NCBI GenBank assembly: GCA_035541475.1
Contig: DATKND010000003.1
Coordinates: 1 to 64,000 of the forward strand
Source of the DNA: DASUFZ01 sp035541475
GTDB taxonomy: Bacteria > Myxococcota_A > UBA9160 > SMWR01
DNA length: 64,000 bases
Direction: 5' to 3'
Every line of letters begins with the position of its first letter. Position 1 is the stretch's first letter. The position numbers and the translations under genes are program-made. Below, piece by piece: positions 7,917 to 16,485 of the stretch. Under the pieces are notes generated by a model, which was given only the letters and a program-made list of their open reading frames with translations, made no database searches and was not told the origin of the DNA.

Positions 7917-9125
7917 ATGGCGCGGCTGCTCGAGGATCGCGAGGTCGCGGAGCGCATCCTCCGACACATCGACGCGGGCACGACGGACGAGGGGGAGGGC
8001 GTGTGGCGCGAGCCCGTATCGCACTACCTTTCGGAGGAGCGGTTGCACGCGGAGCAGCGCGTACTGCGGCGCCTGCCCAGCCCCTTCTGTCCCTCCCTCG
8101 CGCTTCCCGAGGTCGGGTCCTTCGTCGCGCGCGACGCCGCCGGCACGCCCCTCCTCGCGGTCCGCGGCGCCGACCGCCGCGTGCGCGTCTTCCGCAACGC
8201 CTGCCGCCACCGCGGCACGCAGGTCGCCGAGGGCACGGGCTGCAGCGCCGCCTTCCGGTGTCGCTACCACGGCTGGACCTACGGGCTCGACGGGAGTCTG
8301 CGGCAGGTGCCGCACGAGCACGGCTTCCCCGGCCTCGATCGCGAGCGCCACGGGCTCGTGTCGGTGACCGCGGAGGAGCGCCACGGGCTCGTGTGGGTCA
8401 CGCAGGAGCCGGGGGGGCGAGGCAGAGGTCCCGAGGAGGAACAGATGGCCGCCGCAGGGGCCTCTGCCTCGCCTCCGGCCAGGCAGGCGGCCGTTGCCGA
8501 GGAATCCCTCGACGTCGTCCCGGAGCTGCTCGCCAAGGACCAGCGCCTGTTCGCGGCGCGCGAGTTCCTCGTGCCGGCGAACTGGAAGGTGCTGATGGAG
8601 GGCTTCCTCGAGGGCTACCACATCCGCGCGACGCACCCGCAGAGCTTCTATCCCTTCGGTTTCGACAACCTGAATCTCGTCGAGACGTTCGGCCCGCACA
8701 GCCGCGTGACCTTCCCCTTCCAGCGGATCCGGAAGCTCGCGGCGCTGCCGCCCGAGGAGCGCCGCGTGGCGGGCGCGCTGACCTACGTCTATCAGCTCTT
8801 CCCCAACGCGGTCGTGGTCGTGCTCTCGCACCACACGATCCTGACCGTGCTCGACCCGGTGTCGACCCGCGAGACGCGCTTCCTCTCGTGGTCGCTCACG
8901 AACCGGCCGGCCGAGCCCGGGAAGGAAGCCGACGGGAAGGCGGCCGCCGAGCGCGACGCCGCTTTCGTCAACCAGACGGGCGGCGCGGAGGACATCGCTG
9001 TCGCCTGCTCGATCCAGAAGGGGATCGAGAGCGGCGCGAACGACGAGTTCCTCTTCGGCCGCTTCGAGGCGGCGCTCGCGCACTTCCATCGGAATCTCGA
9101 CGCGGCGCTCGCGACGCCGCGCTGA
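7917..9125 (+). CDS. Rieske [2Fe-2S] ring-hydroxylating oxygenase, alpha subunit, with a palindromic-element insertion
   Basis: 402 residues. Non-haem iron oxygenase that, with a separate reductase, hydroxylates aromatic rings or quaternary amines; the substrate cannot be told from sequence. The Rieske ligands are CRHRG and CRYHGWTYG (about residues 95-118). The mononuclear iron site follows NWKVLMEGFLEGYHIRATH (near 223-242). Between VWVTQEPG and LDVVPELL lies a low-complexity stretch of about 30 residues (GRGRGPEEEQMAAAGASA and on) encoded by a copy of the window's palindromic element, in frame and without a stop. It falls between the Rieske and catalytic domains and may be tolerated as a loop. 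No reductase gene is adjacent. Confidence 0.88.
   Translation: MARLLEDREVAERILRHIDAGTTDEGEGVWREPVSHYLSEERLHAEQRVLRRLPSPFCPSLALPEVGSFVARDAAGTPLLAVRGADRRVRVFRNACRHRGTQVAEGTGCSAAFRCRYHGWTYGLDGSLRQVPHEHGFPGLDRERHGLVSVTAEERHGLVWVTQEPGGRGRGPEEEQMAAAGASASPPARQAAVAEESLDVVPELLAKDQRLFAAREFLVPANWKVLMEGFLEGYHIRATHPQSFYPFGFDNLNLVETFGPHSRVTFPFQRIRKLAALPPEERRVAGALTYVYQLFPNAVVVVLSHHTILTVLDPVSTRETRFLSWSLTNRPAEPGKEADGKAAAERDAAFVNQTGGAEDIAVACSIQKGIESGANDEFLFGRFEAALAHFHRNLDAALATPR
8416..8473 (+). repeat. Palindromic element family 1, copy 1 (inside the Rieske oxygenase gene)
   Basis: Arms of 17 bases at 8416-8432 and 8457-8473 pair fully with one T-G wobble. They enclose the conserved 24-base loop (8433-8456), which contains AGGAGGAACAGATGGCC. 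The loop matches copies 2 and 4 exactly and copy 3 with one change. This is the only copy inside a gene; its ATG (8445) is in the reading frame of the oxygenase. Confidence 0.9.
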
Positions 9126-9126
9126 C

Positions 9127-11409
9127 TCACACCATGTGGATGCGCGGAGTGCGTGCGGCTTCGAGCAGCCCCTTGCGATCGCGGCCGTCCGCGGGCGCGC
9201 TCGCATAGCCGAACGACAGCGAGACGCGAGTCGGCTCGTTCAGGTCGTCGTCCTTCGAGACGTCCTCCGCCACCGCGCGCGCGAGCGACGCGACGCGCTC
9301 GCCCGGAGCGCGCCCCGGCTCGGGCATCAGCACGGCGAACTCGGCCGGGCCGAGGCGCGCGACCACGTCGAATTCGCGGGCGCGCGCGCGCAGCGACTCG
9401 GCCACGCGCGAGACCAGCCGGCGTGTCTTCTGCGCGTCGCCGTGCGCCTCGAACTCCGCGAGGTTCTCGATCTTCGCGACCGCAAGCGCGACGGCGCCGT
9501 CGCGCGATCCCGCGCGCGCGAGCTCCTCGTCGATGCGGCGCGCGAGGTGGCGCTCGTTGGGGAGACCCGTCTCCTCATCGAAGTGACGGAGCTGCCGCGT
9601 GCGCGCATGGAGCAGCGCATTGGCGAGCGCGCGCTCGAGATACGAGACGAACTGCTCGAAGAGGCGCAGATCGTCCTGCGCGAAGCGGCTCGGCGTGAAG
9701 CGGTCGGGCGCGATCTTGTCGTAGAGGGCAAGCGTCCCGATCGGGCGGCCCTCGCGCGAGAGCGGGGCCGCGACGACCGAGCGCACGTCGCTCTCCGATT
9801 CGGCGAGCTCCGGATCGGCGGCGAGATCGCGGATCAGGACCGGCGCGCGCCGCCGCAGCACCCCCACCGAGACGCGCTTGTCGAGCTTGAACAGGCGCTC
9901 CTGCGTGCGGCCGTCGGCCGAGCCGAAGTAGGAGCGGATCGCGAAGCGCCGCGTCTCCTCGTCCTGGAGGCGCAGCACGGCGTGGTCGGCCTCGAGCGTC
10001 ATCGCGGCCGACGAGGTCGCGAGCCGCAACACCTCGGAGGGATCGGTCGCCGACACCATCTGGAGGCCCGCCTCGTTGATCGCGCCGATCTGCGTCGCGC
10101 GGTGCGCGGTGCGGGCCTCGCGCTCCGCCTTCGCAATCTCCTCCGCCGCGACGTTCGCGATCTCCTGCAAGGTCTCCTCGACGCGCGCGTCGCGCGGCAG
10201 CGAGGCGCCGGCCTGCACCGAGAGCACGCCGACGAGGTGGTCACCCGCGAAGAGCGGCAGCGCCGCGTAGGCGAGCGTGCCGTCCGCGCGATGCAGCAAG
10301 GTCGCCTCGCCGCTCTCGGCCGCCGCGCCGTCGATTCCCTCGCCGATGCGGATGCGGAGCTCGGCGAGCAGCGAGCCGGGCGCGGACGACGTGGCCGAGC
10401 AGCGCAGCGCGTCCTCCTCGAGGTCGTGCAGGTAGACGGTCGCGATGCCGCCGCCGGCGTGGCGCGCGACCAGCCGGCAGAGCGCCGCGAGCCGCGCGTC
10501 GAGCGGCGTGCGCTCGCCGAGGATCTCGCGCACCTCGCGCACGGCGGTGTAGCGCGCGGCCTGGCTGCGGAGATCGGCGTGCTGCTGCGCGCGCGCGATG
10601 ATCTGCGCGTCGACGTGAGCGAGTTCCTCGGCGAACGCGAGGTCGGCCTCGTCGAAGGCGTCGGGACGCGAGCGGTGGTGCAGGTTCAGCACGCCCTGCA
10701 CGCGGCCGCGCGAGAGCAGGGGTACGCAGAGCGCCGACTCGACGTCGAGCCGCTCGCGCACGATGCGGAAGCGCGCGCGGTCGGCCTTGCCGCGCAGGCG
10801 CAGCGACCGGCCTTCCTCGGCCACGCGGCCCGCGATGCCCTCGCCGAGCCGCACGCGGATCTTCGACCAGAGCTCCGGCTCGATGCCTGCCGCGACGCGG
10901 ACGCGCAGCTCGCCTCGAGCCTCGTCGAGCAGCATCAGCGAGCCGCCCTCGGCGCCGGTCACCGCGAGCGCGATCTCGAGCACGCGGGTGAAGATCTCGT
11001 CGGTGTCGATCGTCAGGTCCACCGACTCCACGATCTCGTGCAGGATCTGGAGCAGCTCGGCCTTGCGCTCGGCGGGAGGCCCGCTGTAGCCCCACAGGAG
11101 CTTCGCGGTCAACGGCGTCACGACGCGCGCGCCGGCGAGGGGACCTTCGGGAAGCGCGGCCGCGAGATCGTCCGGCGACGACGCCACCACCGCGTCGAGA
11201 CCCGAGGCGGCGAACTCGCGCGGGTCGTCGACGAGCGTGCCCTCGAGCACGGCCGCGACGCCCGGATCGAGTCGACCGAGGCGCTCGCGCAGCCGCGCCG
11301 CCTCCGGGTCGTAGACCTTTGCCAGCTCGACGGCGGGGTTCGCCTCGAGCAGCGGGATCAGCGCGAGCGACTCGTCGCTCGCGCCGAATAGACCGATGCG
11401 CTTCCTCAT
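9127..11409 (-). CDS. Multi-GAF sensor protein with N-terminal Rossmann-like domain and degenerate GGDEF domain
   Basis: 760 residues from ATG 11409. Order: a Rossmann-like domain (MRKRIGLFGASDESLALIPL, about 1-115, resembling homoserine dehydrogenase/Gfo-type NAD-binding folds); three GAF domains (about 120-280, 285-430 and 440-600); a C-terminal GGDEF domain whose entry FDEETGLPNERHLARRI is clear. The active-site loop reads RLGPAEFAV instead of GGDEF, so diguanylate cyclase activity is probably lost and the domain may only bind GTP or partners. Its start overlaps the stop of the MglA-like GTPase gene by four bases, so the two are translationally coupled and likely work together. Confidence 0.82.
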   Translation of the reverse strand: MRKRIGLFGASDESLALIPLLEANPAVELAKVYDPEAARLRERLGRLDPGVAAVLEGTLVDDPREFAASGLDAVVASSPDDLAAALPEGPLAGARVVTPLTAKLLWGYSGPPAERKAELLQILHEIVESVDLTIDTDEIFTRVLEIALAVTGAEGGSLMLLDEARGELRVRVAAGIEPELWSKIRVRLGEGIAGRVAEEGRSLRLRGKADRARFRIVRERLDVESALCVPLLSRGRVQGVLNLHHRSRPDAFDEADLAFAEELAHVDAQIIARAQQHADLRSQAARYTAVREVREILGERTPLDARLAALCRLVARHAGGGIATVYLHDLEEDALRCSATSSAPGSLLAELRIRIGEGIDGAAAESGEATLLHRADGTLAYAALPLFAGDHLVGVLSVQAGASLPRDARVEETLQEIANVAAEEIAKAEREARTAHRATQIGAINEAGLQMVSATDPSEVLRLATSSAAMTLEADHAVLRLQDEETRRFAIRSYFGSADGRTQERLFKLDKRVSVGVLRRRAPVLIRDLAADPELAESESDVRSVVAAPLSREGRPIGTLALYDKIAPDRFTPSRFAQDDLRLFEQFVSYLERALANALLHARTRQLRHFDEETGLPNERHLARRIDEELARAGSRDGAVALAVAKIENLAEFEAHGDAQKTRRLVSRVAESLRARAREFDVVARLGPAEFAVLMPEPGRAPGERVASLARAVAEDVSKDDDLNEPTRVSLSFGYASAPADGRDRKGLLEAARTPRIHMV

Positions 11410-12446
11410 CGGCCGGGGTCCTCGTCGGCGAGCGCGTCGAGGCGGATCGTCAGCACCAGGGTGCTGGTCTCGCCGAGGCCGTCGCCGAGCACGATCGGGA
11501 GCCGCACGCTGCGGTCGTCGACGCGCGACGCGTCGCCGACCGACACGATCACGAGATCGCGGCCGATGCGCGCGCCGAGCGGCGCCCCGTCGCCGCCGTC
11601 GGGCCACGGCGTCTCGAGTAGCGATTCGGCCGACGATATCTCGGCGTCGAGCGCGGCGGTGTCGGGACGCGACGTCTCCTCGAGGATCGCGTCCTCGAGC
11701 GTGCGCCGCGGCTCGGGCGCGGGCCTCGGCGCCACGCGCGTCTCGCCGTCGCGGTCGCGCGCGGGGCGCGGCATCGGCGCCGGGGTGGGCGCGGGGCGCG
11801 GCGCGGCGACGGCCGGAGCGGGTCGCGTTGCGACCGCGGGAGACACGGGCTGAGTGGCGACGCTCTCCTCGCGCAGCGCGCGCATCACCTTCTTCGAGAT
11901 GGTGGAGAGCGTCTGCAGCAGGCCGCGGCCCTCGGTGGCCACCGCCTCGAAGACCGTCGCGCCGCCGAGACCGAGCCGTCGGTGCAGCTCGTCGATGCCG
12001 TAGTCGTCGCAGAGGTCGCGCTTGTTGTATTGGACGACCAGCGGCAGATCCTCGAGGCGGCGCGCGTAGTCGGCGAGCCCTTTGCGGAGCTCTTCCAGCA
12101 TCGCCGCGTTCTCGGGCGCGCGACGCGGGTCGGCGTCGATCACGAGCACAACGCCGTCGACCTGATCGAGCAGGGTCTTTCGCATCGGCGCCTGCTCGGG
12201 CGAGCCGGGGACGGCGACGAGCTCGATGCGCGTGCGCACGCTCGCGACCTCGCCGAGCTCGATCGGCAGCACGGTGTAGGCGATCGACGGGTCGAGGCGG
12301 GTCGGCACCTCGCGCATCTCGCCGCGGTGATCCGGGCGCAGCTTCGCGTAGACGCCGCGCAGGTTGGTCCGCTTGCCGGCGCCCTCGATCCCCCAGTAGA
12401 GGATGCGCGCGTTCACCTCCGACGACTCGGGCTCGACCCTCGCCAT
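11406..12446 (-). CDS. MglA-like small GTPase with altered P-loop and C-terminal extension
   Basis: 346 residues. The first ~200 match MglA/SRPRB-like GTPases: P-loop region WGIEGAGKRTNLRGVYAKL (18-36), switch II-like VAVPGSPEQ where MglA has VPGQ, DGVVLVIDAD, and guanine motif QYNKRDL. The residue after the P-loop Lys, normally the Mg-binding Thr or Ser, is Arg26, followed by Thr27, so catalysis may be unusual. A Pro/Ala-rich linker (~205-245) leads to a C-terminal domain ending VRLPIVLGDGLGETSTLVLTI, which I do not recognise. No MglB/Roadblock gene is adjacent. It overlaps both neighbours (1 base upstream, 4 downstream), forming a coupled trio with the HEAT-like and GAF proteins. Confidence 0.85.
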   Translation of the reverse strand: MARVEPESSEVNARILYWGIEGAGKRTNLRGVYAKLRPDHRGEMREVPTRLDPSIAYTVLPIELGEVASVRTRIELVAVPGSPEQAPMRKTLLDQVDGVVLVIDADPRRAPENAAMLEELRKGLADYARRLEDLPLVVQYNKRDLCDDYGIDELHRRLGLGGATVFEAVATEGRGLLQTLSTISKKVMRALREESVATQPVSPAVATRPAPAVAAPRPAPTPAPMPRPARDRDGETRVAPRPAPEPRRTLEDAILEETSRPDTAALDAEISSAESLLETPWPDGGDGAPLGARIGRDLVIVSVGDASRVDDRSVRLPIVLGDGLGETSTLVLTIRLDALADEDPGR

Positions 12447-13522
12447 CACGACTTTCCTTTCTTCGCCAGGATGCGGCGCGCGTGTGTCGAGATCATCGAG
12501 GGGACGTCCTTGCTCTTCATCAGGTTGCGAAGGTCGCGCTCCTGGAGGTAGTTCACGAACTGCATCGCGACCGCCTGCGGCGTCTTCGGGTTGGTCGCGA
12601 GCGCGAGCTTGACCTGGTAGTGCCGGGTCACCTCGCGGTTGTTGGCGACGGTGCGGATTACTTCGTCGGAGACGTTGCGCGACTGTGCGATCGAGAGCAG
12701 CTCGTTCTCCGTGATCTTCGGGCTGGTGACCGCCGCGATCGCCACGATCTTGTTGCGGTCGCGCACGAGCAAGGTGCGCGCCTCCTTGTTGCCCATGCGC
12801 CCGAGCTTGATCTTCTGGAAGACCGTCATGTTCTGCACGAGCGCGTAGAGGTTCCCGCCCGCGGCGACCTCCTCGGGCGCAGCCTCCGCGTCGTCGTCCA
12901 TCAGGGCCGCGGGCACGTTCGCGAGGTCGCCGCCGAGGAGGGCCGCGAGCGCGGCGCGCATCTCCTCCTCGCCGAGGCTCTCCGGGCTCGCGGGGGCCTC
13001 GTCCTCGGGCGCCTCCTCGATGCCGAGGAAGGACAGGATGCGGTCGATCACCGCGCGACCCGTTAGCGGGTTCGCGCCGAGCGCGTCCACGATCGGCGGG
13101 TGGCGCAGCATGCGCTCCTGGTTGTTCGAGACGATCTCCACCACGCGCCGGAACGGGCGCTCGGCGAGGAACGCGATCGTCTCGTCCGCGGCCGCGGCGT
13201 TCAGCGCGATGCGCTCGAGGCGCGCTTCGCGCTCGGCATTGGCGTGCGCGAGGTGATCGAGCAGCGAGGGGTGCGCGGGGCCCGACAGCACTGCGTCGAT
13301 CACGGGGTCCGGAAGCTGCTCGAGGCTGTCGCGCGCGCGGCTCTTCACCTCGGCGTCGGGATCGTGCATCAAGGCAAAGAGGACGGTCGCGAGCTCGAGC
13401 GGCGGCAGGGGCAGGGCGCCGCGCGCCGCCATGCGCCGGACCTCGAGCGGCGCGTCGCGGCGCGCGTACTTCTCGGCCTGCGGCGAGAGCTTGAGCTGGA
13501 TCTTTTCGCGTGTGGCTTCCAT
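12446..13522 (-). CDS. HEAT/armadillo-like helical repeat protein, function unknown
   Basis: 358 residues from ATG 13522. Predicted almost all helical, with short repeat-like helices at the N-terminus (PLEVRRMAARGALPLPPLEL, DPDAEVKSRARDSLEQL) and again at residues ~245-350 (NKEARTLLVRDRNKIVAIAA, SDEVIRTVANNREVTRHYQV). An acidic linker lies near 175-215. No enzyme motif. The stop and the start of the MglA-like gene share one base (TGATG), so it probably scaffolds or regulates that GTPase; this is inferred from coupling alone. Confidence 0.78.
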   Translation of the reverse strand: MEATREKIQLKLSPQAEKYARRDAPLEVRRMAARGALPLPPLELATVLFALMHDPDAEVKSRARDSLEQLPDPVIDAVLSGPAHPSLLDHLAHANAEREARLERIALNAAAADETIAFLAERPFRRVVEIVSNNQERMLRHPPIVDALGANPLTGRAVIDRILSFLGIEEAPEDEAPASPESLGEEEMRAALAALLGGDLANVPAALMDDDAEAAPEEVAAGGNLYALVQNMTVFQKIKLGRMGNKEARTLLVRDRNKIVAIAAVTSPKITENELLSIAQSRNVSDEVIRTVANNREVTRHYQVKLALATNPKTPQAVAMQFVNYLQERDLRNLMKSKDVPSMISTHARRILAKKGKS

Positions 13523-13573
13523 CGAATCGGACCCGGGCCGCGGGACTGCGAGGCCGCTTCGACGGCCTGCGGA

Positions 13574-15625
13574 TCAGTGCGGCGTCTTGCTGGCCTGCGC
13601 CTCCGCGACGACTCGCTCGCGGACCTGGGAAGGCGCCTCGTCGTAGTGGTGGAACTCCATGTGGAACTCGCCCTGGCCGCCGGTGATGCTGGTCAGCGCG
13701 CTGGCGTACTCGAGCATCTCGGACATCGGCACCTGCGCCTGGATCACCTGCGTGGCGCCTTTCGCCTCCGAGGATCCGACGCGGCCGCGCCGGCTCGAGA
13801 GATCGCCCATCACGTCGCCGACGTACTGCGCCGGCACCGCGACGTGGAGGTCCATCACCGGCTCGAGGAGCGTGGGGCCCGCCTGCTCGAGCGCGGCTTT
13901 GAACCCGAACGAGCCCGCGAGCTTGAAGGCCATCTCGTTCGAGTCGACCGTGTGGTACTTCCCGTCGATGCAGCGCACGCGCACGTCGACCACGGGGTAG
14001 CCCGCGAGCGGCCCGTGGACGCACGCCTCCTGGATGCCCTTCTCTACGGCGGGGATCAGGTTGCGCGGGATGGCGCCGCCGACGATCTCGTCCACGAACT
14101 CGATTCCGGTGCCGCGCGGGAGCGGCTCGACCGTCAGGTAACACACGCCGAACATCCCCTTGCCGCCCGTCTGCTTCTTGAGCTTGCCCTCGACGTTCTC
14201 GGCTCGCTTCTTGATCGTCTCCCGATAGGGAACCTTGGGCGTCTTCAGCTCCACCTCGACCCCGAACATCCGCTGGAGCTTCGACACGGTCATGCGCACG
14301 TGGAGCTCCCCCCGGCCGGTCAGCAGGAACTCCCCGGTCATCGGATCGCGACCGAGATGGAGCGTCGGATCCTCCTCCACGAGTCGGCCGAGCGCGGTGA
14401 AGACTTTATCCTCATCTCCCTTTGATTTCGCCGAGATGGCGTAGGAAATGACACCCTGGGGAATGGGGATCGGCGGGAGCGCCGAGCCGCCCTTCTCGGC
14501 GCAGAGCGCGTGCCCGGTCTTGACCGACTTGAGCTTCGCGACGGCCACGATGTCGCCGGGCCCCGCGTCGGGCGCGTCCACGTGCTCCGCGCCGCGCAGC
14601 AGCATCAGCTTCGAGAGCCGCTCCTTGTGGTCGGCGGTCGCGTCGCGGACCGTCGACTCCGGCCGCAAGGTGCCCGACACGACCCGCAGCACGGAGAGCG
14701 TCCCGGCGTAGCGGTCGATGATCGTCTTCAGCACGAGCGCGCGGAAGGGCGCGTCGGCCTCGGAGAGGACGGGCTGGCCCTCGGCGTCCGTGAAGGGCGC
14801 GCGCTCCGCGGCGGACGGCAGCAGATTCGCGATCGCCCAGTGCAATCGCGAGGTCCCGAGCTCGCGCGTCGCGGCAGTTGCGAACACGGGCAGGATGCGG
14901 CCCGCGCGCGTACCGGCACAGAGTCCCCGCAGCACCTCGTCCGGCGGGAGCTCTCCCTGCTCGAGGTACTTCTCGAGCAGCGCGTCGTCGCACTCGGCCA
15001 CGCTCTCGACGAGCTTCTCGTGCGCGGCCGTGGCTTCGTCCGCGAGATCGCCCGGCACGTCGCCCTCGCCGGCCGCGGTGTACGCCTTCATCTGGATCAC
15101 GTCCACCACGCCCGACACGTCGTGCGCGCTCCCGATCGGGAAGCTCACGACGACGGGGTTTGCCTCCATCTTCTCGAGCGAGGCGACCGCGGCGTCCCAG
15201 TCCGCGCGCTCGCGGTCGATGCCGTTCACCGCCGCGATCAGCGGGATGGAGCGCTCGCGGCAGAAGCGGAACATGCGGTCGGTGCCGACCTTCGCGCCGT
15301 GGTCCGCGGAGACGACGAGCACCGCTCCGTCGAGCGCGTGGAGCGCGACCTGGCCGTCGGCCTGGAAGTTCGAGTCGCCGGGGGCGTCGACGAGCGTGAA
15401 GTGCTTGCCGCCGGCGTCGAAGGAGTAGACGGCGGAGCTGATGGTCGTCTGGCGCTCCTTCTCCTCGGGCAGGAAGTTCAGCACCGAGGTGCCGGCGCTG
15501 ACGCTTCCCAGCGTCGCAGTCGCGCCCGCCTGGTGGAGCAGCGCTTCGCCCACGGAGGTCTTGCCGTCTCCGGAGTGTCCGACCAGCGCGAAATTGTGGG
15601 TGTCGCTCGGCTTCGTGTCCTTCAC
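13574..15625 (-). CDS. Elongation factor G-like translational GTPase
   Basis: 683 residues from GTG 15625, preceded by AAAGGAGAAG. Architecture follows EF-G: G domain with P-loop GHSGDGKT (16-23) and switch II VDAPGDSNF, beta-barrel domain II (~275-365), domains III-V (VSKLQRMFGVEVELKTPKVPY and on). The guanine-recognition NKxD is NGID, replacing the Lys that contacts the base, so this is not the housekeeping EF-G. It belongs to the FusA2/EF-G-like paralogues whose role is poorly defined. It is the last of four genes coupled by 4-base overlaps with nadC, birA and coaX. The gap to the following HEAT-like gene is only 51 bases. Confidence 0.86.
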   Translation of the reverse strand: MKDTKPSDTHNFALVGHSGDGKTSVGEALLHQAGATATLGSVSAGTSVLNFLPEEKERQTTISSAVYSFDAGGKHFTLVDAPGDSNFQADGQVALHALDGAVLVVSADHGAKVGTDRMFRFCRERSIPLIAAVNGIDRERADWDAAVASLEKMEANPVVVSFPIGSAHDVSGVVDVIQMKAYTAAGEGDVPGDLADEATAAHEKLVESVAECDDALLEKYLEQGELPPDEVLRGLCAGTRAGRILPVFATAATRELGTSRLHWAIANLLPSAAERAPFTDAEGQPVLSEADAPFRALVLKTIIDRYAGTLSVLRVVSGTLRPESTVRDATADHKERLSKLMLLRGAEHVDAPDAGPGDIVAVAKLKSVKTGHALCAEKGGSALPPIPIPQGVISYAISAKSKGDEDKVFTALGRLVEEDPTLHLGRDPMTGEFLLTGRGELHVRMTVSKLQRMFGVEVELKTPKVPYRETIKKRAENVEGKLKKQTGGKGMFGVCYLTVEPLPRGTGIEFVDEIVGGAIPRNLIPAVEKGIQEACVHGPLAGYPVVDVRVRCIDGKYHTVDSNEMAFKLAGSFGFKAALEQAGPTLLEPVMDLHVAVPAQYVGDVMGDLSSRRGRVGSSEAKGATQVIQAQVPMSEMLEYASALTSITGGQGEFHMEFHHYDEAPSQVRERVVAEAQASKTPH

Positions 15626-16485
15626 GGTCGCTTCTCCTTTCGGGCCTTCGGCGCCGCTGCGGCGCGCGGGGGCCGCGGACGGGCGGACTCCGCCCCCGGC
15701 GCGCGGTTCTTCTGGTAGATGAGACGGAGGCCTTCCAGGGTGAGGAAGGGCTCGACGCGGTCGATCGTCCGACACTCGGCGGCGACGCGGCCGGCGAGCC
15801 CGCCGGTCGCGACCACGCGCGCCTCGGCGCCGAGCTCGGCGCGGATGCGCTCGACCATCGAGTCGACGATGCCGGCGTAGCCGTAGAGCATCCCGGACTG
15901 GAGCGCGCTCGTGGTGGTCCGTCCGATCACCGCCTTCGGCCGTGCGAACTCCACGCGATGGAGCATCGAGGCGCGCTCGAACAGCGCCTCCATCGCGACG
16001 TGGATGCCCGGGAAGATCACGCCGCCGAGGTACTCGCCCTGCGCCGACACGCAGTCCCACGTCGTGGCGGTGCCGAAGTCGACCGCGATCACCGGGCCGC
16101 CGAGCAGCTCGTAGGCCGCGACCGCGTTCACGATGCGGTCCGCGCCGACCTCGCGCGGGTTCTCGTAGCGGACCGGCATGCCCGTGCGCGTGCCGGGCCC
16201 GACGCTGAGCGGCGGCCGCTCGAAGAGCTTCTCGCACACGCGCTCGAAGATCGGGAGCAGCGGCGGGACGACGCTCGAGATGATCACGTCGTCGACCTGC
16301 TCCTCGCTGCGCCCCGCGTGGCGGAAGAGGCTCGAGACGAGCAGCGCGACCTCGTCCGAGGTCTGCTCGCGGCGCGTCGCGATGCGCCAGTGGTGCGCGA
16401 GCTCCGCTCCCTGCGTCTCGGCGCCGTCGAAGAGACCGAGCGACACGTTCGTGTTGCCGATGTCGATCACGAGCAGGGTCGTCAC
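15622..16485 (-). CDS. coaX: Type III pantothenate kinase
   Basis: 287 residues from GTG 16485 with AAGGAG eight bases upstream. Phosphorylates pantothenate, the first step of coenzyme A synthesis. The ASKHA-fold phosphate loop DIGNTNVSLGLF is at 8-19, ENPREVGADRIVNAVAAY carries the catalytic Asp, and DFGTATTWDCVS and GGVIFPG follow. A Pro/Arg/Ala-rich tail of ~25 residues is extra compared with typical CoaX and has no known role. It overlaps birA upstream and the EF-G-like gene downstream by four bases each. coaD and coaBC lie elsewhere in the window. Confidence 0.93.
   Translation of the reverse strand: MTTLLVIDIGNTNVSLGLFDGAETQGAELAHHWRIATRREQTSDEVALLVSSLFRHAGRSEEQVDDVIISSVVPPLLPIFERVCEKLFERPPLSVGPGTRTGMPVRYENPREVGADRIVNAVAAYELLGGPVIAVDFGTATTWDCVSAQGEYLGGVIFPGIHVAMEALFERASMLHRVEFARPKAVIGRTTTSALQSGMLYGYAGIVDSMVERIRAELGAEARVVATGGLAGRVAAECRTIDRVEPFLTLEGLRLIYQKNRAPGAESARPRPPRAAAAPKARKEKRP

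Noticed and set aside
7917..9125. Frameshift or assembly error in the Rieske oxygenase gene at the odd stretch near residues 165-195
   Set aside because: The frame stays open and both flanking domains are in the same frame. The odd stretch is explained exactly by the palindromic element.
9127..11409. Active diguanylate cyclase
   Set aside because: The loop is LGPAEF rather than GGDEF or GGEEF, so cyclase activity is unlikely.
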